This document shows positions 22,201 to 55,901 of a stretch of 64,000 bases of DNA, in pieces; positions within the stretch are counted from its first letter, which is position 1, and the number at the start of each line of letters is the position of its first letter. This DNA is from Toxotes chatareus (Eukaryota; Chordata; Actinopteri; Toxotidae). The stretch lies in assembly GCA_016801885.1 (NCBI GenBank), contig CM028902.1, forward strand, positions 23,341,580 to 23,405,579, given 5' to 3'. Position numbers and translations under genes: made by a program. Under the pieces are notes generated by a model. It was not told the origin of the DNA, did no database searches, and saw only the letters and a program-made list of their open reading frames with translations.

Positions 22201-24620
22201 ATTTGAGCTAAAATACTGGCAGCAAACCTTCCATCATCCACACATAATACACAAATGGTGTCATTCATTTATACAGCAGAGACATATGCATAGTATAGAC
22301 ACTGGGCCTTTTATCTTGACCTTTGGGTGTAAAAATATTGAATACTGCTAAAGCTTCACATTTAACAGCTTATATAAAGTCTTTTTGTATAAACAGTGGA
22401 TCAAATAACTGTGTACACAGTTACAAACCTACACACAACTATCACTGAACTCTGCCATTCTCTTCTGCTCTGTGGAGTGTTTTAGTCTTTTAGCTCACTT
22501 TTATTTTCCCCACAACTCTGCTCTCAGCAACCTCACTTCCAGCTGCAGCTGAAAGTTCTTCAATAAGATGCAAAGAAAGCCCACAATAACAAAACACAAA
22601 TCACATTAGAGTTAATTCTGATGCAGGTCAGTGGTCTGTACAGGCAACCACAGACAAACAGTGTCTGTAATGACTCAAACCTTACAGCATCATTCTGTGC
22701 TGGTTTGATCTCCGTCACGTAGGAAAGAAAATGCACGTACCCAGAAATACAACACGACAGCATACAGGATACATTATAATTTGTCATAGATAGCATCAGC
22801 AGCTCTGTGTTGATCAATCAGAGACCAGTCTGGAAAGGCAAAACCAGTAAATCCAATTAGTTCTTCTATGACGGTTTTTTTTAAAGAATAAATACAAAAC
22901 AGATCTTATTTTTGTGTTTTTGCCCATCGTTCCTGTCAGTAGTGATAACCTTGCACTGACCCAGTTAATTGCTAAGATCTAAGAACACAGCAACAATACA
23001 AAAAAACAAAAACAAATTAGTAGTAAATCTGTTGTAAACATCCATCACATTTACAAACTGACTTCCTTCAGCTTTGACCACCTGTACTTATGCATGGATG
23101 CAGTTTTCTACTTGTAATGAAGGACTGGCAACATTTCTGGTGTGCTCACTTACCTCCAAATAAAGTGGTTGAGATAATCTGGCCAAACACTGGCTTGTCA
23201 TCTGACTACTCTCATGTCTTGTGCCATTTTTAGTAATGGTGCAGAGCTGCCAGAGCTCAGAAATTACATGACCAAAACTAATATGTAATAATCTTTTAAA
23301 GACAGGGTCAAAGGGAATACGCTGCTGCTCTTAAATCCAAAATCTGTTTTAAAGCTGCTCTAATCAATATTTTGTAAAGACCTTTATGTTACCTACCTTG
23401 ATTTTATCCTGCACAGAAGATCATAGTAATAATCAAAGACAATACAAATGGAGTCTTATAACCCTATGTAGACTGGAGGAGGAGGAGGAAAAGAAAACAA
23501 AGAAAAAGACAAAGAGAAAAGGTTACTATGGTACAACTGTGAGATGTGTAATTTGGCAAGATGTACTTGTGAATGGAACACAAAAGAGGACATTATGTGT
23601 AATTTACAGCGGGAGAGCAGAGAGGGGAGAGCAGCAGTACTTCTCCTGAGTTAATATAATGATAATGCAAAGATAGTATTTAAAGTGCGGCGTCAGCTCT
23701 GCCTTTAATGCTTGAATGAACCCAGTGTGAAATGAAAAGTGAAGTACAAAGAAAACATATGCTTTTTGTAAACCTGACAATAAGAAATAGATGAAAGCAA
23801 CATGATAACATATAAGATGTATAATGACAAGGTGGTTTTATGAGACTGTGGGAAAATTCACTTGTAATGTTAAAAAAATAAAAAATAAAAAGCCATGAGG
23901 AGAAGGTGAGCCAGACCTGATGGGACTAAGCTGAGTTGTCATAGCAACCCTGTCTGGGTAGAAAAAAAAAAAAAGAGCGAAGGAGGGAGAGAAACGAAAA
24001 GAGGACAGGTCTGTTTTGTTCTCAACAAGCTGCTGTAAAAGCAGACTGTTTTCTGTCCAAACGAGACAAAAAGCAGACATAGAAAACAGACCTGCAAATA
24101 ACTTCTCACCCACTGACACTTTGGCTGCCTGACCACAGTTGGTTGAGGGATAAAGAGAAGCTTTGTAGTTGGGTCCTTCACTGTGGAGAGTGGACTGTGA
24201 TGGCCACATGCCTCACACTGTTCCACTCAGTGGCTTTACTGGCAGTGCTGTTTGTTCGATACACAACGCAGCTGAAGGGAGAGATGATAGTCTTATGAAC
24301 AAGAAACAAATTGTGCCAACATGCAGGATGTTACTGTACAACAACATCTATAAACATGCAGACTCATTAGACGTCCATGATGATGTGAAGAAAACTGTCT
24401 TTTCTCAGTCATCAGTTATGGACCAGAACTGTCCCAGAATCCCAAAGCATCATTGCTTTGCCCATTTTATGGACAATCCTTTTCAAGTTGACGTGTGAAC
24501 CTCCAGCGAGCATGCTGTGATGGTGGAGGACAGCAGCTGTTGCTGTGTCATCAGATTTACTTTTCAGATTTTTTTAGGTGCAGTGTCGTCTGTATTAATG
24601 ATGAATTAATGTCGACGCTT
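19290..24620. other. Probable intron sequence
   Basis: Long AT-rich stretch without recognisable genes. Around 23345-23400 the sequence resembles the start of a repeat also seen near 2343 (AAGCTGC..TAATCAATAT), pointing to a dispersed family. Frames at 23386-23649 and 23838-24226 run through purine or pyrimidine runs. Confidence 0.35.
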
Positions 24621-24627
24621 CCTCCAG

Positions 24628-24790
24628 AACAATAATAATAATAATCCCTTTATTTATAACGCGCTTTTCCACCAACATGTTGAACAACAGGATGAATATA
24701 AGAGTAGTAACACAATAAAATAAAAAGCAAGTTAAGATCACAATTGAATTATAATAAAAAATAATAAAACAATAAACTGAAAAACAAAGG
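24628..24790. mobile_element. Retroelement tail-like repeat
   Basis: AATAATAATAATAATCCCTTTATTTATAACGCGCTTTTCC resembles the 'CTTTATTTATATAGCGCTTTTC' ends of fish non-LTR elements and associated SINEs, and is followed by A-rich sequence. It is a fragment without coding capacity. Confidence 0.45.
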
Positions 24791-25639
24791 CGAGCTTGGT
24801 TAGTTATGAAAGTGGATCACACAAGTTTCCAACTTTAATCACAATGTGCACAGTAACTGTTGAGACCTCCGGCTACAGACCAAAGTAAAGAACAGACCAG
24901 GTGATCAACTGACTGACTAACTGAATCTAAAGGCCCATACACACACACACTGTAGATTTATAGAAGACACGCATATGATTTCTAATCACATGCTTCAACA
25001 TCTTTTATTAAAGGAACAATGAGAACTTCACCATAGCTTCTGTAAAAAGTTACACAGCAGACAAAGCATTAAGTCAGAGGAGGATGGCACTGGTATCTTT
25101 CCACCAGCAGCGGTGGCGTCACAAGGCCAAATATAGCCGGGTAATGCAATGGTAATTGATTTCACAACCAGCTGTCTTACATAAGCATGTCAGAGTGAAT
25201 AGAGAGGGTGAGAAAGAGAGGGATGAGATGTGGTGGAATGAAAACAGAGAAAAGGCAGAGATGGAGGATGAGATGGTGTGAAAAACCAGCTAAGAGCGAA
25301 AGAAGTGAAGTGACAGAGCGAGTTAAAAGAGAGACGTGTTGGAGGGGCAAGAAGAAAAATGTCAAAGGACGCTGAGAGGAAGGGAAAAGATGCTGGAAGT
25401 CAGAAAAGGAAAGTGTGGGGAAGAGGTTTTGGAGAAAAAAAAAAACAACTAACTGTCAAACAGCGGTGATGAATGAGAAAAGCAGAGAAACAAAAAGAAG
25501 CAGTGACAGAGAGAGTTAGACAGGCAGAGATTTAACAGCAGAGAATGCCAAAGCAAGAGGAGCAGACACAAAGCCTGGTGGGAAAGAACACATCCAGTCT
25601 CTGGTCTGCATACCTGTGCTTCTACAAGTAATTTGTAAA

Positions 25640-25890
25640 GTCACAGGATGTCATAGGAAGGTCGCTGGTTGGATACCCAGCTCCTCCAGTCAGCATGTCG
25701 CAGTGTCCTTGGGCAAGACACTGAACCTCAAATTACCCCTGATGCATCATGTGTGGTTGTGTGTGTGTGTGTGTGTGTGAGTGAGTGTGTGTGCTAGAAA
25801 AGTATGAATGGGTGAATGTGGCTTGTAGTGCAAAGTCCTTTGAGTGGAATAAGTAGAATAAACAGATAAATGGTAGTCCAGCCTTATAGG
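25640..25890 (+). mobile_element. Dispersed teleost SINE/MITE-like repeat
   Basis: It contains AAGGTCGCTGGTTGGATACC (polymerase III B-box-like), GTGTCCTTGGGCAAGACACT, a GT microsatellite, GAATGGGTGAATGTGGCTTG and AAGTCCTTTGAGTGG in order. This is a very common repeat in fish genomes. The copy carries an internal (GT)n expansion at about 25754-25790. Confidence 0.65.
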
Positions 25891-25899
25891 TTTTGACCT

Positions 25900-28800
25900 A
25901 TTCCTGTTATTTTGCATCTTTCATTATCAGTGATTGTTGGCGCTCTTATTCTGTGAGGGCGGCGGGGAGGCAGGGTCCACCATGGACAGGTCACCTGTCT
26001 GTCACAGCGGGGCTGGAAGAGTTTCCAGATATCAGATATTTAATTAGTGTCAGTCACATATACATAGTGTGAGAAGTGTGACTAATGTAAACAGGTCACT
26101 GATTTATTATTTTTGTTAGAAGTTCAAAGAAGAGTGAAGAGGTGATAAAGAAGGAAAGTGATGACAGAGTAAAACAGCACACAGGCAGCTATAAAGAGAG
26201 GGAGCAGGAGGAGGAGAGGAGCTGTTGTTTGGTCCCTGTTCTGGTTTTAATACCCCTCATGGCTCCTTTCCAGCGGCTTCAGAAAGGTCACGCCCATTTA
26301 ATAAAATGGTCACGATGGGAGGGAGAGAGCAAGGGAGGAGGTAGAGAGAGGGGAAGGAGAAAAAGAGAGAGGAGAGAAGTTAAATCATTGAGTGCATTCT
26401 GTTTGAGTGTTTTTAAAAACCGACAGACACCCGCCATCTTTTCTACTTGTAAATGAGACAATTTTGATTTAGATTTTGTTTTTTGTTTTTTTTAAGTCAC
26501 TGATTCTTCCAGAGTTGCCTTCTTATCAGATCACAGGTCATGATCACATTAGAGGCAGTTCACTTTTGTTTATCTGAACTGACAGAAGTCAATTAAATTT
26601 AGCCTGATCTAATTTATGCACCCAGCGACACTTTTTTAAACACACATGTAGCTCAAAAGAATACGAGCAAAGCCTGCACGCTGGTCCACAGCTACGCTCA
26701 CATGACACAGGCCTCCTCACACTCCAACACATATCCAACACACCCTTTTAATCATGGCACTGTACTTAAGCTGTCATTGCTCGGCTCATTCTTTTGCTGC
26801 GTGCCTGTGAACACCGCTCATCTGAAAACTATCCCGCTGCTCGCTACCACTGCTGCGGCCGCCGCTGCTGTCGGCCTTTCCAGAGCACCCAAACTCCTGA
26901 CAGTCGTCATGTGTCCTTATAATTTTCAGGCTTTGTAGCAAACTATTGAAATATCACAAAAAGATTAAAAAAAAAAAAATAAAATCCAGATTAGCAGTGA
27001 ATAAATAGATAAATAGAGAGATGACCTATGGATTTTATTTCAAGATAATGGTAGTTGCCATGTTTCATCTATAACCACTACTTGAACAACACTCAGTGAC
27101 AGACAGGAAGGTTAGTGACTTGCTGGTGAACATAGTGGAGCTTTTAGTGGCTAAAGAGCAAAATATTTCTCTTAAGCTCCTTTCAGACATGCGCCCCTTT
27201 AAATTAATCTGACAGCAGTTTACCACGTTGGATTCGCGTCTGAATAAGCACGCTGGTCCTTTTTATGCAAACAGTCACGACAGTGTGTATTAGCTCCGAC
27301 ACACCTCAACTCTGAACTGAAAGTTGTCACATTAACACAAAGTCTGCAGCAGCACAATGTAAAACATGCACAGAGAGAGACAGAGACACTAAATGCACAT
27401 CTTGTACTGCCTCAGATCACTGTAACACGTTTATTAAGTTACTACCATTTAAATTCATTAATTCAAATGCATTATTTTTACATCTTTGATGCACAAAATC
27501 AGACAAATAAACTATGAGACACTGTGAAACTGCAAACTTTAAGGCACTGAGGGGATTAATCTTCTCTGATCAGATCAGTCTAGAAAAACTACATTCCCTT
27601 GTGGTGTGACTGAGACTACAAACCCTCTTACAGTAATAATCTGATCAGCAGTCTCTCCATCTGTTTCCAGTGTCCATTCATGCCCGCTGCGTGGATGAAT
27701 AAACTGATATACAGCAAAATGTTCTACATATAGGATATAGTTATGTGAGCAAATAGGAATTAAAAATGAGTCTCAGCTTATTGTCCAGTCATTCAACGCT
27801 TGTGTACTGTCAGATATTATTAAACAGGCAGCGCTGACAGTTAATTTACAATGAAACTGATGTGAAAATGTATCACATCATCGCTCGGGCTCATGATGTT
27901 CACTGAGGCTCCAACAGCAAATGAAGTTTTAAAATCCTCCAGTGATGCAGTCTGTGACAGAACAGAAAACAGTCCTCGTCCTTCATGTCTCGCTGTCTCT
28001 CTTAACATTTAGATGAAGCAAGTAATGTTTTGTATTTCATGTCTAACAGGGGCTTTGATGTGTGGAGATGAATATTGGACCTACATCTGTTTGTTGGCCA
28101 GAAACACGACTGCAAATAAATACTTTGCTCTGTGTCTGCCTGTTAACACATTCTCAGTGCAACAACTTTATAAGGTGATGATATGCCAGTGTTGTGTTTA
28201 CAGTGTGTTACCATGCCTCCATGTGGCCAAAAGACTCAGTGAAAGCAGGTTTAAATCAGAATTTAGCACAGATGTCCTCGTGTTTTAAAAAGCCTTGGCT
28301 GCATGATCAAGGTTCTCTGAATGATCTGAGCACAGTGTCTCCTTCAAAGCTTATCTGGACACAGATAAGCTGCTGGACATGGTTTTGCCAACTTTTTGTT
28401 TGTGTTCACAAAGTCACATTGTGTCTTGCTGCCGGGGACAGAGACAAGTCACATATTACCTCTGACAGGTGGAGCTTTACTTTAGAAGTCTGTGCTGTGA
28501 TGATGTGTATAATTTGATAGAATGGATTTTCCCTCGTAAGTCACACAAACACAAACTTCATCAGCTGCGGGAAGTGACTGTAAGTCTGGGCTTTCTCTCT
28601 TTAACAGAGTTGGATTAAAAAAAAAGAAAAAACACAGATTATTCTCAGTGACTGCTAGAGAGGAGAGAGAGAACCATAGAGGACAAATGAGATTGGAGAG
28701 AGAAAAAAGAGTGGTACGAGATAATAAGGAGGAGACAGGGAGGTGTTGTGTGTTCTGTTGATACCACTGTGAAGGTGCTGCAAACCTTTAAGGGTCAGTT

Positions 28801-30410
28801 CAGCAGCAGTTTCATCCACAGAGATAGTTCTGCCTTTATTTGTCTGGGTTTGGGGATACTTGCCTCGGAAATGTCTGCTTCCGTCTCAGTTCACTGGAGG
28901 TGAATGGAATGTTGTTTGTGCTGCTAAAAGCAATTACATTCAAAAAAACTCAACAGGCATCGCATGTGTTTCGTTTAGAAACTAGTTAAGTCCTTGGAGC
29001 CTCGTCCGCTGGAAGCAGAACAGAACTCACTCTGAAGTGAGTTAAGTGGTGAAGGATTAGACCAACACATGAAGTAAAAGATAATTGAATCCCATTAGAC
29101 CGTGTTCAGTGCAAACAGGTTAGTGCACCTTATGCCGATGTGAGGTGGCAAACATTATTACTAACCCAACAGCAAGTGACTTTATTAGCTCAGCAACTGT
29201 AACTGTGCATGGTAGGCCTGGATGTCTCTCCGTGTGTGTGTGTGTGTGCGTGCGTGTGTGTGTGTGTGTGAGGTCATGTTTGTGAAATGTTTTTCTCCGT
29301 TCGAGCGTCAGTGGACCGATGTCATCATGTAGCAGCGTTATTGCACTGACACTGTCTGACCTCGCTGTTCAGCTTGTGTATAACTGTGTGTTATGCAGGC
29401 CGGTTCATTTAGACCCTAACACAGCCCGAGTCCCTAGTTTTTGGGGCAGTAGCCTGTGAACTTCCAAGCTCCGGCTTTTTACAAAGTAGTCTTGGTCAGT
29501 GAGCATCTGCATCTACTCCGGTTTAGAGTGTGTCTTTGTTATCTTGCAAACTAGAGCATGACTTAACTGTGTTTTTTTTTTTTGTTTTTTGGTAGGTGCC
29601 GTACTTTGAACTTTGGGAAAAATGATCAGTTAGTGAAACTTTCTGTTGTTCCTACCCATTTTGGATTTCACCACTCAGAGATTGACTTTTAGAGTTTAGT
29701 GGAGAGTGAGTTGGTGTTTGTTGTGCTTGTGTTTTGTTTTGTTTTTTCTCTGCTTAAAGTTTTTCTAAAATGAAAACTTGAAACATTAATGGATTAAACA
29801 CATGGCAGGACTGCAGCAAAATTACATAAACTGGACTTTTTACAGACTGTACTCAAGTCCAGACACACTCTAGGTACTCTGTGGGATCTTTAACCACTAG
29901 CATTGCCAATGTTTATTTGAATGTTTCCACACTGTGTTTGTCTTGTGTTTAAGACATTTCACTTAAGCGAAATGCTGTGGAGGAATACTCCACAGCACCT
30001 TTAATATGGGGGAGGATTTACCTTTGGTCTGGATTTGAAGCATCGCTGGTTACATCACTTTATTTTTTAGTGGCTTTTTATTAAACTCTGGTGTGCACTG
30101 TTCTGTAGATGTGCCCCCCCCACAGATCGTTCAGTAAAGCAGGGCAGGTTTGCAGCAAAACTAATTCCCATCATGATTCCATCTCCTCCTCATTGTCAGC
30201 TGCTCAGATTTCTCCAGTTCAATACAAAATTTTATCAGCGTACCGACTCCTTCCATGATTTCACAGTGTGGATTTGTGAAATTACGTCACTGTTTTCTTA
30301 CATTTAAATGAAACAGAACTGCCATCATCATGTGTCACATTGGGAGCAAAATGCATTTGTTATTTTAAGGTCAAACACAGGCAGTGCTCTGCATGATGCA
30401 ATGATCGCGT
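25900..30410. other. Probable intron sequence
   Basis: No recognised exon. A short GC-rich patch (about 26790-26900, with a GCGGCCGC) stands out from the AT-rich background. A TG microsatellite lies at 29232-29270. The segment around 28040-28250 (TTTACAGTGTGTTACCATGC, ATGTGGCCAAAAG) resembles 49950-49990 and is probably a shared repeat. Confidence 0.35.
29232..29270. repeat. (TG)n microsatellite
   Basis: TG tract interrupted by two GCG units. Confidence 0.9.
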
Positions 30411-30413
30411 AAC

Positions 30414-30414
<1 letters not shown>

Positions 30415-30478
<64 letters not shown>
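30415..30478 (+). repeat. (TG)n microsatellite abutting an ndrg4 splice acceptor
   Basis: About 31 TG units with a single A interruption end only six bases before the exon boundary (TG)n-TCTGCAG|G. The tract takes the place of a normal polypyrimidine tract for the exon at 30485. Confidence 0.95.
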
Positions 30479-30479
<1 letters not shown>

Positions 30480-30497
30480 TGCAGGTTGCTGTCCAGG

Positions 30498-50801
<20,304 letters not shown>

Positions 50802-53800
50802 AGAGCCATAGAAGGAAGGAGGGAGGGAGGGAGGGGGTAGAGGGATGGAGAGGGATGGAGAGGGAAAGATAGAGACAGGAAGGGGTGACGGCAAAGAAGA
50901 GATGGGGGGAATGGTGTAAGGAAAATGTTTTTTAGAAAGTGAAGGACTGAAGGTGTGAGAGAAGTAGTCAGACATGATGGAAAGCTCTCTCTGTCTGCTA
51001 TCTTCTTCCCCCACTGTAAAATATCATATGTATTGCTACTAAAAAAACCCAGCCACACCTTTTAAATAGCCACTTCACCCCGCTGCCCAACACTTAAAGA
51101 TTTGGGCAACTTTTTGTTCTTGAAGTGTCATTCTTTTGTCTTCTCATTCTTTGCCTGCGTCCTTTTTAAACCACACCCCCACCCCCACAAAAAAAAAAAA
51201 AAACTAGGAAAGCAACCCTTTCTGTCAAAAGTCCACGCAGCAATATGTGACAAAGAGCTGCTGTTAATAATGTGATATGAGAAGGTAAAGCAAGATATGG
51301 CAAGAAAAAGGTTTATTTTAGGGGCTAAAAGAGTTATGCATCAGTATTTTGCGAGCAGTTTATGTTTTTTTGTTGTTGTACAGAAGTGTGAGTTTCTCTC
51401 TCTGTGTTGTTTGCATGGGAGTGCTTATTTCTCTCCAGGAGCGAGAGGTGAGAATCAGAGGGGGTGTGTCCAGAATTTGACAGACAGCAGAACACAGCCT
51501 ATCATAACCCCAGGCACCTGTAGAGAACATTTAGCATTTAGTAGCTTTTCTTAGTCTGTGAGCGTAGATAGAGTTTACCACGCTGTTTTAGAGCTGCACT
51601 TGGTAAAATTGTGTATCAAATTTGTAAACTAGTCTTTGAAAGCAAAAGAACGGTATCATCAGCATACATGTGTTTCATTTGTTAAGGGACTAATGCACAA
51701 CAGCACTGTATAATATCAGAAAAGCTTTTATTTAAAAAATTTGTAAAAACTTTGTAATAATAAGTTGGGTCTGTGTAGGACCTGAGACAGAGTTTGAGGC
51801 TGAACTCTTATTATTTCCTCACAGGAAATTAAACCAAGGCCACCAGTCGCAAGCGAACTGGAACCTAGCCACAACACCACCAGGTAGCTTAGCTGACACA
51901 AATGTGCAGCAGTTTAGTATCAAATGAGCATAAGATTATATAGATAAGCAGTGTAATGTAACGAGCATGCAGAAAACTAACAACTCAGAGGTAGAATTCA
52001 ACTTGGATTCCCAGACTTTAATCACTCACCTATAATCACTCTGTGAAATCCAGTGTGCATGAAATTGTCATACACCAGTATGAGCTGAGTAGCTTCATGT
52101 ATTATTTTTGTATGAGGCATGTAAACTTAGGAATAGAGTTATGCTTAATAGAGGAATATTACTGGATCTGTATTAGTTAAAATTGCAAATTCTGAGCACA
52201 ATATAGAAGATGATCATATTCACACTGATTGGGACACAACAGATTTCTAAAATGTTTGCTATGTCACTTCTCTGCCTGGGCAGATATCCAGAGAAAGCTC
52301 CACTGCATACAGTGTGTGAGCAGCACACATCAACACATTGGTCATTGAAGTTCAAATTTTCCTCCTATTTCTGCCATTTGGAGCCAAACTAGTGCAATGT
52401 TACTGAGCGCAGCTTTAAGCTGTGTCATCTGACATTTCGAAGACAATCCACCACATGAATATAGGTTAGAATAAGTATTCATCTACATAGGCATGTGAAT
52501 GTGAACGTGATCATAGGGCATTCTAGTATCTGAGTAGTAGCAAGTATTAAGGCATTCTTCATTAGCACCTGACATGTGGAACGTTAAATAGACACGAGGA
52601 TGAAACCACCATCATCAGTCTGTGAGGCCACATTCACACAGACTTTTACCCTGTGTTACAACAACACAACGGGCTGTGTCGATGGGTGTGTGTTGTTTCA
52701 CACAGTGAAATACAATGGAATGGGAATTTATGATTGGCCAACGTGCAAAGCAAACGTCTGCGTGAACACAGCCTAACTCTAGTGCATGGATGTGGTTCTG
52801 GCTGTAGTCGGCTCTTTGTGGTCTCTAATATGACAATCACACTCTGACCCAAACCAAACCAGACCAGGGGGACCGAGGCAGAACCGGGCTGACCCGACAA
52901 GTCCCTCTTTTCGGGTTGCCGCCAAAGAACTTGCAGCAGACCTCCCTTACAGAGCCCAGCCCCTTTCTGTGGATATACCAAAGCTACCCCCACATGCACT
53001 AATAATATCCACAACCACACACATATTAGCACACACACACACACATTTTCACACGCTTGCTCATATGAAAGTTCCATGGGCTGGACTTTGCAAGGGAACC
53101 AAGTCAAAGAAAAGACATAAACAAATGAATAAAATTCACACACAGGTAGGAATCCAATGCCATTTGTTCAGTGTGTGTTTTGGTATCGTGTGTAACCATA
53201 GTCTCACCAGTACAGTACATGTGTGTATAGTTTTAGACTAGTGAGGCTGCGTGCTGTTGTCTGCTATAATACTGGACCACCTTGTCAAAGGTGATTGGGT
53301 CCCCAGGTAATGTACCATATTCATGTACCATAGTCACTTTCTACTGTTTTCAGTTCTACGAAAAACCCTTTGATACCCTGTCAGAAGGGGTGTAGCTTCC
53401 AATCGCTGAGGTGTGTGCTTTCCTGAGGCAGCCTGTAAGGGGCGGGGCTTTTTTGGAGCCATTTGGGCGCCAAGCTCGGAATGTAGGGCAACTCCCAGCC
53501 ATCTCGACCCCCCTCCCCCATTGAAAAAAAAAACCAAAAAAAAAAAAAAACCACACACACACAAGGTGCCCCGGCTCTCACAGGCAAGCCCAGCCACCAC
53601 CTTAAAGGGCTATCAGCTAATGTCACTTTTTAACTTGTTGGTGGTGTTTGTGGCGTTTCTGTGCACCAGGGGGCCCCAAAGAGCGACATAATGAGAGAGA
53701 ATACACTTTTTTTTCATGCAAACACGAAGTGAAGGGATTGTTACCAAAAACACAGAGAGAGAGAGATTTTGAGCTGAAACATAGTGAACAAATGATTGTT

Positions 53801-54812
53801 AAAGGAAAAGAATGTGATTCTGTTGAAGCTGGAGAAATTATTGTTGAATGAATCGGCGTTGAAGTGTAAAACCGAGAAGTATCCTGACACGTGAGAAGGT
53901 GAGATTGTGAGAGTATACTGGTCTGCTAAAACACCTCAGTCACTCCTCTTTTCATGAACACTGAAGTTTGCATGTAGCGGAGTTTGTACACGATAATCTT
54001 TCAGTGTTCTCTTCACCCAGCTATTTTCTGCCATCTACACTTTGGTTACCTCATACAACTCTTCTACTCAATCTGCCTGGGGGGGTGGGGGGCTCCTGAA
54101 TGTATTTTGTCCCTTTCTGAAGTGCTGTACAGTATTGTCAACCTCATCCCCTCAGAACCCCCTCACTATGGTTTGTGTTTGTATCCCTGGCCCCCACCAT
54201 CTTTGACATGTAACCCTGTACATGAAACCCCAGCTCCTCCCTGCTCCTCCTGAAGGTCTACGAACAGTGAGGTTCAGTAGCAATTGAAAGTGAAATTGAA
54301 AGTCCACAACTTGTGTTAGCTGGCACTGGATCCGTTTGCATAGACCTTGGTCCCCTTGCACTTGTAGATACTTTTTATTTACCTTATCGGGCACCTGAAC
54401 CGAACACTTTAACACTACTGTATTGTGAAGATCAACATATTTCTGTTCTTCTTCCCTTGGAGTTTCTCTTTTTTTCTAGGCAACAATAGGGTGTAACCTC
54501 ATCTTGGTATAATGATATTGGTTCATGTGTACTGCTACTATTCTCCTTCTTACTAACATTATGGTTGATTTGTATAGAGCAATAAGTTCTTTTTTTCTCG
54601 TCTGGTTTGTTTCATATTGTGGAAGTCTTCCCTACGGGCTTGTTTCTATTCTCAAAAGTGGAAGGACTTTTAACTGCTTTGTTGTCATTCAGATGTGTAC
54701 TGTTAAGTTTAAATATATTCTATATATAAATACATATACAAGGTAAGCCGTCTCTGTCCATGTACTGATCAAGTAACAAATAAGAAATAAAGACTTTATG
54801 TCAGAATTTTAA
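50802..54812 (+). other. ndrg4: ndrg4 3' UTR
   Basis: About 4 kb of unspliced sequence between the stop codon and the polyadenylation signal at 54786. It contains a GGAGG/GGGA-rich start (50815-50880), A-rich runs (51189-51204, 53523-53552) and a possible internal signal AATAAA at 53128-53133 that would give a ~2.35-kb UTR. The dispersed-repeat-like segment around 52200-52440 may be an insertion. The end assignment is inferred from signals only. Confidence 0.6.
54786..54791 (+). promoter_or_regulatory. ndrg4: Polyadenylation signal AATAAA (ndrg4)
   Basis: Canonical hexamer after a T/A-rich stretch. A U/GU-rich downstream element (GGTGCTGGATCATTTTCTGT) starts about 30 nt later. A second AATAAA at 54995-55000 is a fallback. 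Confidence 0.6.
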
Positions 54813-55221
54813 GAGTCAGGTGCTGGATCATTTTCTGTCACGTCATCACACACAGCAGCAGTGTGCTCTCCAAAACTGCCTTTATGGATCTCCTTTAGTT
54901 AGTTTAATAACTGAGGCAACAACCTCAAATTATTAAGCTCAAAGTTTGCTGGCAATCCTCTGCGCTTTTTTTTAATTTGTCATCTTCTATTTTCAATAAA
55001 GCTCTTTTTGTTGCTGAAAAGTAAAACCCTGTGTTACAGTATATTACAATATACTGTAATCGATCATTTCATCAACAATATTGTATTTTGCTTTGTGAGC
55101 TTTGTAGTTATTAAATAATAGTGCTGAGCCTGTTTAGTCAGAATGTGGAAAAACAACATTTAAAGAAACAGAGCGTTGCGTTAACTATACATAATCACTG
55201 CAAGTCTTACAAAGAAACTCG

Positions 55222-55419
55222 TTAGTTCCAGTGTTTCTGGTACACATGTGGCTGAGAGTGCAGCGTGTGCTCTGTGGTTTGGTGAAGTGTCGGTGAGAAG
55301 AGCTGTGTCTGCACTGGTGGTGACCGTCTGGTTTTAACGTGCTCCACGGGAGGGTGTACATGTGAATTTGACCTGTCCAGCTGATGCAGAAAGGTGATCC
55401 GCCGCTGGTTTGCTACAAT
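55222..55419 (-). CDS. Candidate terminal exon of an unidentified minus-strand gene
   Basis: On the minus strand, CACTTCTGTCTTATTGTAG is a strong acceptor. It is followed by an open frame reading NQRRITFLHQLDRSNSHVHP, then a His/Thr/Pro/Gln-rich tail ending HVYQKHWN-stop. ATTAAA-type polyA hexamers lie 250-320 bp beyond (e.g. 54970-54975). If real, the gene converges on ndrg4 tail to tail. I do not recognise the protein. A possible preceding exon ends at 55765 with donor CT|GTAAGTACAT, but joining in this frame needs an internal acceptor. Uncertain. Confidence 0.25.
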   Translation of the reverse strand: MVANQRRITFLHQLDRSNSHVHPPVEHVKTRRSPPVQTQLFSPTLHQTTEHTLHSQPHVYQKHWN

Positions 55420-55759
55420 AAGACAGAAGTGAAATGACCATTTTAGTAACAACAATCTCCCACAGCTTGATGGCGGCAGATTGGCACAAGTACACAGGTG
55501 ATGCTTCGTCCAGACAGAAATGTTACTGCAGTCCCTCCAGACTGAGACTGTGTTTTATTTATAAGGTGAAGGATAAAAATTAATATAAGGACGTTTTCCT
55601 CTTGCGTTGACCATCGTTGCATCATCAGAAAACAATGGCCACATGTTGTTGCTGTCTAAAGCTTTTAAGCTGTCACTTCTTTTGTGTCTATGCATGATAA
55701 TGTGCCTTTAAATCTAAATTTTAATTTATTTCCGACTGTGAAAAAAATATGTACTTACA

Positions 55760-55869
55760 GATACTGTTTAGGGGAAAATAGGAGTGGACCCAGAAGAGAG
55801 GCCATACAGAGAGTGGAAGCTGGCAGCCTCACTGCAAGTCAGGTAGGTGTGCGTGTATTTGGTATTTGT

Positions 55870-55901
<32 letters not shown>

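Noticed and set aside
26142..26456. 104-codon Lys/Arg/Glu-rich frame
   Set aside because: Low-complexity AG-rich DNA; no family resemblance.
28013..28517. Two overlapping Cys-rich + frames
   Set aside because: They overlap a probable dispersed repeat also seen near 49.95 kb, with no splice or start support.
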